64,000 bases of DNA. Origin: Agelas oroides (lineage: Eukaryota; Porifera; Demospongiae; Agelasida; Agelasidae). The DNA lies in the NCBI GenBank assembly GCA_949130485.1, contig OX422187.1, positions 10,842,898 to 10,906,897 of the forward strand, given 5' to 3'. The position numbers and the translations under genes are program-made. The number at the start of each line of letters is the position of its first letter. Within the stretch, counting starts at the first letter, position 1. The notes under the pieces are model-generated. The model did not search any database and had not been told where the DNA came from. It saw only the letters and a program-made list of their open reading frames with translations. Of this stretch, positions 31,900 to 42,000 are shown piece after piece.

Positions 31900-33447
31900 A
31901 TGTCTAAATTCGAAGTTGTCCTCGTTCTTCCACTGCTGTTCATCCTCTCCGCAGCAGAGGCGCAGCTCAAGCCAGCCGCGGGGACCAAACCGCACATCGT
32001 AATGATGTTGGTGGACGACTGGGGATGGGCAAATGTCGGCTACCATCGCAATCCTCCGACAAATGAGGTCGTTACGCCCAATATTGACAACCTGGTAAAG
32101 CAGGGATTGGAGCTAGACCAACACTACGTCTTCCAAGTATGCTCACCATCACGATCATCGCTGATGAGCGGTAGGCTACCCATCCACGTCAATGACCTCA
32201 ATATAGAGCCGGATTATTACAATCCAAAGGACCCAGTATCTGGATTTTCAGCCATCCCACGCAATATGACTGGTATTGCAACAAAAATGAAGGAAGCAGG
32301 TTACATGACCCATCAGGTGGGGAAGTGGGATGCAGGTATGGCCACAATAGATCACACACCCATGGGACGTGGGTTCGACTCTTCATTTGGATACTTCCAT
32401 CACGCCAATGATTATTACACTGAGAAGACTGGTAGTTGCAAAGGCCACAGGGATGCAAAGATTACAGACCTGTGGGAGACTGACCACCCAGCAGATGGGG
32501 AGAATGGAACATGCTATGAAGAAACATTGTTTGAGGAACATCTGCTGAATGTTGTCAATAATCACGATCCCTCCAAACCACTCTTCCTATACTATGCTCC
32601 TCACATCGCACATGCACCACTACAAGTTCCTGAGAGCTACCTGAACATGTTTAGCTTCATTGATGATCATGATCGCCAGTATTACCACGCCATGGTGTAC
32701 TTCCTGGATGGAGTTGTTGGTAACTTAACAAATGCACTAAAAAAACGTGGCCTCTGGGACAATCTCTTGTTTGTAACCAGCAGTGATAATGGTGGACCAA
32801 TTTATCCTGGTGGAGGAGCAAACAACTACCCACTTAAGGGAGGCAAAGTCAGTAGCTGGCAGGGAGGAATTCGAGTGAATGCTTTTGTGTCAGGTGGTTT
32901 TCTTCCTGAGAACATGCGAGGTAAAAAGACGGATGGATATATTCATGGTGCTGACTGGTATGCAACGTTCTGTGCCTTGGCTGGTGTTGATCCAACAGAT
33001 GAGAGAGCGGCAAAAGCTAATCTTCCACCAATCGACAGTATGAATATGTGGCCCCTCATATCTGGCCAGAATTCTACCTCTCCTCGAGTAGATATTCCAG
33101 CAAACAACAACACGCTCATTAGTGGTGACTTCAAAATAATAGTAGGCGATGTACGCCAAGCTGGCTGGACTGGACCCCACTATCCCAACATGACAAAACC
33201 AAATGGAGGCATTTCCGCTGTGGAGCACTGTGGGGACACTGGGTGCCTGTACAACATCAAGCAAGATCCAGAGGAGCGTGTGAACCTAGCATCTCAGATG
33301 CCGGACAAGCTGAAGGAAATGAGAGCCAAGTTGGCCAAGTATCAAGAAAGCAGGTTCAATCCAGATCGTGGCATACCCTGGCCAGGATCATGTGAAACAG
33401 CAATAAACAAGTATGATGGCTACTGGGGGCCATTCATCTTCCCCTAG
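31900..33447 (+). CDS. Intronless ARSB-like sulfatase, complete
   Basis: A single 515-codon reading frame runs from ATG 31900. Signal peptide MSKFEVVLVLPLLFILSAAE, so it is probably secreted or lysosomal. Metal-binding DD at 39-40; formylglycine motif CSPSR at 81-85 (Cys81 would be oxidised by the formylglycine-generating enzyme); GKWDAG near 141-146; AHAPL histidine; TSSDNGG metal pair; LKGGKVSSWQGGIR. Size and motifs fit the arylsulfatase B/I/J family, which removes sulfate esters from glycosaminoglycan or other sulfated sugars. In family members the fourth residue of GKWH is a substrate-contacting His; here it is Asp144, also in the decayed copy. It has no introns although every neighbour does, so a retrocopy or a transferred gene is possible. 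Confidence 0.93.
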   Translation: MSKFEVVLVLPLLFILSAAEAQLKPAAGTKPHIVMMLVDDWGWANVGYHRNPPTNEVVTPNIDNLVKQGLELDQHYVFQVCSPSRSSLMSGRLPIHVNDLNIEPDYYNPKDPVSGFSAIPRNMTGIATKMKEAGYMTHQVGKWDAGMATIDHTPMGRGFDSSFGYFHHANDYYTEKTGSCKGHRDAKITDLWETDHPADGENGTCYEETLFEEHLLNVVNNHDPSKPLFLYYAPHIAHAPLQVPESYLNMFSFIDDHDRQYYHAMVYFLDGVVGNLTNALKKRGLWDNLLFVTSSDNGGPIYPGGGANNYPLKGGKVSSWQGGIRVNAFVSGGFLPENMRGKKTDGYIHGADWYATFCALAGVDPTDERAAKANLPPIDSMNMWPLISGQNSTSPRVDIPANNNTLISGDFKIIVGDVRQAGWTGPHYPNMTKPNGGISAVEHCGDTGCLYNIKQDPEERVNLASQMPDKLKEMRAKLAKYQESRFNPDRGIPWPGSCETAINKYDGYWGPFIFP

Positions 33448-33910
33448 CATTAACTAAAGTATCCCAAGTACACTTGTAGATTTTTAGCTGCCATCTGCTT
33501 CCTATATAGAGTGTACATTTACATAGCTATAGATGTATACATCTTCAGGCTATTTGTACAAGTTGTATCTAGCTGTGCAGGCACAGCAAATTTTTTTGTA
33601 TTGGGTTTCTGTGTAACATTGAAAGTAGTCAGTCCATATATAGAAATACAAGAAAGTTCAGCCTCCCCAAAATTATACGTAATTGTGCCTAATCCCTGAT
33701 GGTAGATTGCTTGCAACTTAAATGCTTGAGATCCCTGCATGAGCAAACAGCTTAGATACCTGAGTATCTGAAGCAATCCTAAGCAAACGGCAGCAAGCAT
33801 GCAGCAGATTACTAGAAGTGTACCAATTAATAGCCCCACCTGTGCTATTGGTAGCTATCCGCTCATCATCCAAGGTAAAACAAATTACATAAACAATACA
33901 GTAACTTGGT

Positions 33911-34060
33911 ATTACAGTAGGAAGTCACTTATCCAAATGTGCTGGGACTAAGGGGTGTTCAGACAAGTGAAGCACTGGCTACTATTTGCATATACAAAGC
34001 AGAACACTTTCCATTTAATTAGCACAGCAAATATCTATGAATATTTGGGGGGTTCGGATA
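33911..34060. mobile_element. Small element with AGTCACTTATCC-type ends
   Basis: Starts ACAGTAGGAAGTCACTTATCC and ends GGATAAGTGACTT. The same ends occur at 47814-47960 (sister unit) and a single end at about 2512-2533 in gene A (GTCTGGATAAGTGACTTCCTACTG). A short non-autonomous inverted-repeat element; limits approximate. Confidence 0.55.
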
Positions 34061-34909
34061 AGTGACTTAATTATTTTCCACCAACACCTGCCAAGGGGGG
34101 TGATCACACTTCCATAACATTTTCAACCCGGTCACAGTTTTTGACCATCTTAAGTTTTTGTTTTTATTCGAGGCTATCTGCGCCTCAAGTGGAAAGAAAA
34201 CAGTGACTTGAATGCAGGTGGACAAACCAGTTTGTCCTGTCTATATACAAATGATTAAGCTAACCCACTCCACATGGATAGTGTGGAAGCCTACGTCATC
34301 TGGAAGCTTTGAAATCCTGCTTGACCGTAGGTCCTATTCATGGTAAAATATTTCGCCTTGTGTACTCGTGGTGGATTAGTTCTTAGCCCCAGCACTTGAA
34401 CTGTAGATACTCCAATGATATTATCACGGAGGATCTACGGTTCAAGTACTGGGGCTGAAAACTAATAAACTGCTTTCAGCAGTAGCTATGCATGGTCAAA
34501 CCTGAGTAGTATCTTTCCGCTCCACCCACATTTGGCTGTGACCCTGCGACTGCACTGCTGAGTTGCTGGTGCATTGTGGGAGCTCTGTAACGTGTGTGTG
34601 ATGACCTAATAATATATACAGCTACGGAGCAATTGAAAACGCTATAAACGGCCACTACTGTTTCTTTGGTATAGGGTCAACAAGTCCAGTCGCAAACGTT
34701 CAAGTACAGAGTCTCTTCCCAACGCAGGACCCTCCTTTTCCAACCTTTGGTGTCATTGTTCAAGTGTCACCATTGCTTACTATCCCCCGTAGACACTTCC
34801 CAAGGCGTTCCCGTTGTCACTGCGGAACCCCTGTTCATTCCACGTGCGATCAGATCAAGGTCGTCATGCGCATGCGCAGTTAACTAGTCAGGCTTCGAAA
34901 CATCGACAT

Positions 34910-35243
34910 GATCGAACATAGTCTCGTGCCCAGCCGGAAATAACCTACGGAAAATCCGTCTGGTAACATTGCGCGCCTTTCTTGGGCTTTTGCACACGTC
35001 AGCAGGGTTTGAACGCGGCCATATATGGACGTTCTCACCTCTACATGGCTTCAATTATCACCAATTAGCATCCGCACAAGCGCTAGGGCGCCAGTGGGCC
35101 GCCCGAATAATTGGACATACTACAATTTGATTGGTACGTTCAAATAACTCCGTCGTAAGTAGAAAAGCCCCAGAATCGAGCCCAACGTTACCAGACGGAT
35201 TTTCCGTAGGTTTTTCCGGCTGGTCACGAGACTAGATCGAACA
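34910..35243. mobile_element. Foldback MITE (TAGTCTCG ends) with 9-bp TSD, unit-1 specific
   Basis: The element is 34919-35234 (316 bp). It starts TAGTCTCGTGCCCAGCCGG and ends CCGGCTGGTCACGAGACTA, with long inverted arms that include ACCTACGGAAAATCCGTCTGG. GATCGAACA is duplicated at 34910-34918 and 35235-35243. The paralogous site in the second unit (about 48471-48479) has one GATCGAACA and no element. No coding capacity. Confidence 0.93.
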
Positions 35244-36048
35244 CCATAAAGACCTGAACCTAGAGCAAGAGTGAACTGTGGGAGTGCTGATGAGGAAAGT
35301 TAAAGAACTGAACATGTTTCTTTTACGTAAATTTAAACTGTTTGCTCTCCTTTGAATCTGTTTTGTACTTGTTTCGTGCTCCTGTATGGTGGGCGATATC
35401 CGGAATTTCAGTCGTTCATTCACGATCACAAAACCAGCAAAAGTCTTTACAGAACAGGAATTGGAGTATATTATGTCGTCATCTGTAGAGAAACAGGCTC
35501 AGATTCCCTGAACTTCGTGATGGCTACACATTCAAGATACATGTACAGTACCTGCATAGACTATTGCTAAGCAAATGTTGCGTGACATACCAGCTCAACA
35601 GTGTGTATCCAGAGCATTGTTTACCTTATGTGCAATTTGTTTACACAGAAGCTTATGAGCGCTGCGAAGGAGCGTCTAAACTAGCAAATTCCAACCCCTA
35701 CGAAACCCTTGTAAGGAAAGCGATGTGTGTTTGCAGCTACTTCGTTAAGGAAGCTCGGGCGAGCTCATGTTACGCATGAGATACGTGATAGTAACAGCAG
35801 ACTGGTTCAGAACACTGGCATGCGGTTTAATTAGTCACGCGGTACGGACACGGGTAGTAAATATAAGACGCTCAAGTTCATTTCGACGCTGGAGCGCTAC
35901 TTGTGGAGGACTGCATGATTCAAGTTAAATTCTAGATGAGGAAATTTGCTGTGTGAGTTATTTTCTCTGCATGCATAGTAACTTACTGTACTTAGGTCGT
36001 GATTTTTATACTATCGTTTATTTCTAGACCCTCTCCTCGCAAACAGCC

Positions 36049-39000
36049 ATGAAACTATCGCAGTTGACAGCAAAACTGAAGATACTGTGGGTTGTGGCAA
36101 CACTAATCACTGTGTCTGCAACCTCCACGTCATTCCAGCCAGGTATGAAATATACCATCACTAATAAAAACAAGACCAAAAACATTTTATAGTTATATTT
36201 CGTCTCACGCCTCCTAGATTGCACTCACCTAGCCAATGTATGCATGTTCTAGATATGTAGTGTTGTAGCTTTGTAGGTTCAACAATACTTGATGCATGCG
36301 CATCAATTTTGCTACTATTGTATACTACACTGTATTGCTATATCTTGCAGACTGCACACTTGGAGATGTCCGGCTGACTAGTGATTCAGACTTTGAGGAG
36401 CTGACAAACACTGGCATAGTAGAGATCTGTGTTGCTGATACTTTTGGCAGAGTGTGCAACACTGGATGGGCCAATAGAGATGCATCAGTTGTCTGCAGAG
36501 AACTGGGCTACTCTCCCTACGGTATTATAGTAATAAACCTATATAGCTGGCAATTGCAAACTTTTATACGTTCACTGAACAGTTGTTTAAATCCCAACTC
36601 TCCTACAATGTTCCTATAGGGCCAGGTAACAGCTAGTTTAGGAAGTACTGTGTGTATCTCAGTGTTCTAGGATTATGATCTAGGCATGTTTGCAGAGTGA
36701 CATGCAGCATATCTATTTCAATCAGAGTTGTATCAGTTGTTTTTATTCTTTCCACATGCATACTACACTCAGGTGCACTTACAGTGAGTTCTGACGTCTT
36801 TTTAGACACTTCTTCAACTTCAGGATCAGCATCTTCAACACCGTCTTTACAAGTTTCAAGTCCTGTTTTAGAGTGTGTAATGTGCGATGGCAGTGAGCCG
36901 AGGTTGATAAACTGTACAGTGGCACCGCAATGTTCTTGCCAGACTACAAGCTATGCTGGTGTAATTTGTCAAGGTCAGTATTTAGAACCATAAACAGCTA
37001 GCATTAGAACTTCTTGTAATGTGACACTCACTGCATATATTTAGATTTCTCAACACCCATGGCTGATTGTGAGGATGGTGAACTGAGGCTTGTGAATGGA
37101 AGTAATCGAAGGGAAGGCAGACTGGAGATTTGTTTCAACAGAGCCTGGGGAACAATTTGTGAAGACGCATTTAAACAAGCTGAAGCAACAGTGGCCTGTG
37201 GCCAGTTAGGCTTCTCAAGACAAGGTGCAGTCATACATATAGCATGATGAGCTGAAGAAGCATGATATTCACAACTCTTTATGAATCTGTAGTATTGAAT
37301 GTGCATATATAGTGATATTGATGTTTATGTCATTAGACAGTAGCTCTGTAGGATGGGAAGGGGCAGATCTCTGGGTAGTGTACAGCAAAATGCAACAGTC
37401 AATACATGAATAGGATGTCTGTAACTACATTTTGAGTTTGTTGTTCTTCATGCAACAGTCGCATAGTTCTATAAACAGCTAGCCACATTAAGTAGCAGGT
37501 ATGCAATGTAACATAAGCTCTGTAACCTCCCACATACAGAAGAGACTCATTATGCTATTGATATTTCTAGCCTATTGCACATACAACCACTGGACTACTT
37601 CTGGCAGAGAATACATTTGTCTTTGGAACTCTATTACAATACCTCCATGAACAATCAATGAAGCAAGTTGTTATTTTAGCTAAGTATTTGGTTACTACAG
37701 TTGCATGACTATCCTTACTATGCAAATTTAATAAATCCAGTGCTGGAAAAGAATTCATGCAGTGGGAGCTGATACTTGAATAAACTTTACTAGCCTCCCA
37801 GGCTCCCACAAAATGTTTTACAAGCACTACGTTCTTTGAATTAGTGTAGGAAGGACAGTCACGCAATTGTAGTAACGAAATAATTAGCTAAAACCACAAT
37901 TTTGTTTTTACAGTGATATATATATATATATATATAGATGTGTCACCCTCTGCACAGAACATGTTTTGGCCAATACCAGGCCTCACTAGCTGTGCTGGGG
38001 TGACCAGGGGATAGGGACTGCCATCTCATGCATTGCCAAGAAATGCAGTCAGATGGCTGGCATTATCAGGTGATCGTTATTACCATATGTTGTCAAATAC
38101 AGAAGCAGCGTTCACATATCTCATCACTATATACTATTACAGTATTGGCTGTGTTGGCAAGGTTAATCGTTTCATACAGATGCAGTGATTGGTCAGTTTG
38201 GTTCTGAAACAGCAGATCCGACATTCTTGCACCATGTTCAGTGTAATGGAGCTGAAGAGCAACTAACTGACTGCCACTACACTCAATTTAGCACGGAATA
38301 CTGTGATGGGAGCGACATTGGAGTTGTGTGCCAAGGCAAGTAAGGAGTACACCAAGCTGTAAATTACCAAATTATAGGCCAATGGATATCCAATGTGAGT
38401 TCATATTTATTAGTGTCATATCACATACCACACGTTCAGCAACAAGCATAGGAAAGTGGTATTAAACAAAGATCTCTGTTTTTTATAAATATTCATGGTA
38501 ATTGTGGCATGTTTAGCAATTCACATGATGGAAGTGTTGGGTAAACATATTAAATAAACTCTTGCCCATAAACAGTAGCAGTTCTGTGAGCACATTGTGG
38601 GTAAAGTTTAGACTTGCAGCATATAATTGCCAACCCAAAGGAAGTCTAATATTCATTAGAGGTGCTTTTGATGGAAATGTAAACTTACATTTCCTCCTCC
38701 ATAGAATCCTACCAAGGAGAAACACTTAAACTGTAGCACTATATAACCTGAGGTCAGGGAAGCATCGTGTGGTGTCGTTTACAGTTTTTAATGTAACTAA
38801 TCCACATAGAATGTGACAATGGTGACATTCGTTTTGTTGGGGGAGCAAGCGAGATCTATGGCAGAGTTGAAATTTGCATTGGCAAAAAGTGGGGCAAAGT
38901 GTGTGGTGACATCTACTGGGATGACTTTGATGCTGCTGTTGTCTGCTGGCAGCTTGGATTCCCAGCACATTGTAAGTTGTTCTTGCAAAAGCTTTACGTT

Positions 39001-42000
39001 TCAAGGCATGCTCGTTTACATGAAGTGCTACAGCAATTATAGAAAAGTACTTTCAATTAAAGGGTCACGACTGTATACCCACTAAAATATTTAGTTGCAC
39101 CGCAAATACTGTCTACTGTTTATTGCACTGAAGCTAGATATTGCTAATAATAAAGTGTACATATTGAAAAGTATATTTCAAGGCAATAACACCCTGAATG
39201 GTAAACATTCTTGTTTATTGTAGTAGCAACTGCTGTGTTCTACCTTCATGGTGAAGTGGGTCCAATTCTTCTAGACAATGTGCAGTGCAGCGGGACAGAG
39301 TCTAGACTGATTGACTGTCTAGCAGACCATAACCACAACTGTCAACCTGTTGTAGATGCTGGTGCCATTTGCTATGGAGCTGCTAGTAAGAGTACCAACT
39401 ATACTACAAACATGGCACTATTGACCATACCTTAATTTAAGTAGCTATACATCAACATTACTGGTTAACGAACCCATGCACCATCCTGCTTTTGATTGCT
39501 TCCAGTATGTATTGGAACTAATACAAAATCATACTAAACTGGAGGCTACATTATTTAGTTGTTAAACTAAGTTACCCTGCAACTTCTGTTGAAAATTAGA
39601 TTATACTGCAGCTTCTGGATCTGTGAGCATTTGGGTGGTGGTTATGCTCAATACTGACTCAAAGTTAAGTTATTTGCTCATGTTTAATTCTCAGGGAGAG
39701 TCTGCAATGACTCTGATATTCGGCTGGTTGGAGAGAATGACTATGAGGGAAGGGTGGAGATTTGTATTGATGGAGTTTGGGGCACAGTGTGTGATGACTT
39801 TTGGGATAACAGGGATGCAACAGTGGTGTGTAGACAACTGGGATACTCAGGGGGTGAGTTTATTTACAAATAAAAATAAGTCGGTTTGGCTGATTAGCAA
39901 GCACAATGACTACCAGGGCGGGCTAGTAGTGTCCAAAAAGCTAGCAAGTATGAGCCACCTGGGCTAGTAGTAACCTGCATTTTTCTATGCAATTTTCAGG
40001 TTTTTACAAACTCTTTAGCTCAGTGTTCAGCTGCAGTTTGTGGGTGTTACCCAGTTTAGTATGGAAGCCTATAGCAATATTACTTATAGAAAGTGCAAGC
40101 ATGTCCCCATAATCCATAATGTGTGATATAATTAGCCCTGTCTCAGGCTCGGCTTAGTTTTATGTTGCATTGCCTTGTCCCCAGGCCACTTCATTTCCAG
40201 TCCCCCATCACTTGCAGAACATTGCAAACAACAAAGAGCTGGGTATAAGCTTGAGAAACAGGGTGGAATCTGAGAAAATAGAATAGTGTCTGTGCAAGTC
40301 ATATCATGATCCATACTTTCTCTTTCATTTTTTTTTCTGTTTATTTTTTTTGTGTGCCAGTTGCTTACGGTCTTCAGGAGTTTGGAGGCGGTATAGGTCC
40401 TATTGTTCGGGATAATGTGTGGTGCAATGGCACAGAGTCCAAGCTGACTGACTGTCCAGCAGATCACATCCACGACTGCAGGCATTATGAAAATGCTGGT
40501 GTCAAGTGTTGTGGAGCACCTGGTATGAATCAACAAGCACGCATTAACAGCACTGAAGTGTTCAAGTAAATTCAAATGTTAATGATATTCATAGCATCAT
40601 GTGATATATGTATATTTGTATATATATATAGTAAGGTACCCACACAGTTACAGGTGAAGAAAATGAACTTTAATTAAGTCTGTAAGGCATTCTGTCGCTA
40701 TAAGCCTCAATTTAAATTGTTTGAGACATTGTATACAAATGGCATTAAATTAATGCTTGAGCACTCATACATCTTTTGTATTGTATGCATCTTTTTTTTT
40801 TCAGACATTCTATACAAATGGTGTTAACCATAATTGCTTTCTACTTCAATATTAGAGGCTGAATGCTGTAACAACACTGATGTCCGACTTGTTAATAAAG
40901 TTAACAACTTTCAGGGCAGGGTGGAGGTTTGCGTTAACGGCAGATGGGGTACTGTCTGTGACAGTCAATGGAATGAGTTTGATGCAGCTGTTACATGCAC
41001 ACAACTGGGATATTCCACATGGAGTAAGTTCCTCAGACCAAAGTATATTGTCTAAAGTCTTATGAGTTGCTCTATGTATGTACAGACTTGTATTTAGTTG
41101 CCAATGAACATACACACAAACATAAAAGTGCATGAAAATACACATTTTGGTGCAACCATACAGTAATTATGCACAGTCTTGTTTTTCTGATTGCAATGCA
41201 GGTCCAAGACCTCTGACACTTGAAGTTGAAGATAGTTTGGTTGTACTGAGAAACCCAGATTGCCATGGAACAGAGTCCAAGTTGGTTGAATGCGATGATG
41301 AGGATAACCGTTGCCAAAACAATCAAACTGCTGGTGTCATTTGTCGTGCAGGTAGCTGTCTTCCATTCCTTATGTATACCAGAGATCATCTTACCATTAC
41401 CTGTTTCACTCCATGCAGGCTTCGACTGTAATGACTCTGATATTAGACTAGTGAATGGTTCAAACATGTGGGAAGGGGTGGTTGAGATCTGCTTTGATGG
41501 AGTGTGGGGAACTGTGTGTGCTAGTGGACTGGACAACCTTGCTGCTTCTGTGATCTGTAGGTGGCTTGGCTTTCCTGATGTAGGTACGTACATACCAGTA
41601 GCCCCAGGCTAACCTACGTACATAGCTTCTATTATACCATCAGTATTTAATGCTATCAAATGAGAAATTGCTTTTACTTATCACGTATAGATAAAATGTC
41701 AACTAGCTACAATCTTTTTTTGGCAGAGGCAGAGGCTGTGTCATACAGCCGTGGATCAAGCCCCATTCTTCTGACTGGTATACAGTGTGATGGAATGGAA
41801 GATCACCCACTGAACTGCAGACATAGTGAGGTCACTGTTCATGACTGTCTACGTCTACAAGATGCTGGTGTGATCTGTGGAGGTATGGTCCCACAATTCT
41901 CCATTACTGGTGTAAGTGGTGAAGGATTTCCATTTTCCACACAGCTTCTCCTACAGCACAACCAACAGCAGCAGGACAAGAAGTTATTGCGATCCCATTA

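Larger units (their letters stand above)
33448..36048. other. Spacer upstream of gene D with conserved unassigned blocks
   Basis: Most of it is duplicated at 47312-49291. It holds a small element with TACAGTAGGAAGTCACTTATCC ends (from 33911), a hairpin segment around 34378-34470 (CCCCAGCACTTGAACTGTAG and its inverse; absent from the second unit), a foldback MITE (34919-35234), and segments conserved in both units around 34680-34870 and 35244-35930. These last may be 5'-UTR exons of gene D or remnants of another gene. The ATG at 36049 follows an acceptor-like TTTCTAG at 36021-36027, so an upstream non-coding exon is plausible. Confidence 0.5.
36351..41882 (+). other. Gene D SRCR array (6 domains, 12 exons)
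   Basis: First halves: GDVRLTSD...[60 protein letters not shown]. Second halves end in AGVIC, IGVVC, AGAIC, AGVKC, AGVIC, AGVIC. All are bounded by phase-1 introns. No a-b-c periodicity like gene C is seen; these domains are more divergent from each other. Confidence 0.88.
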
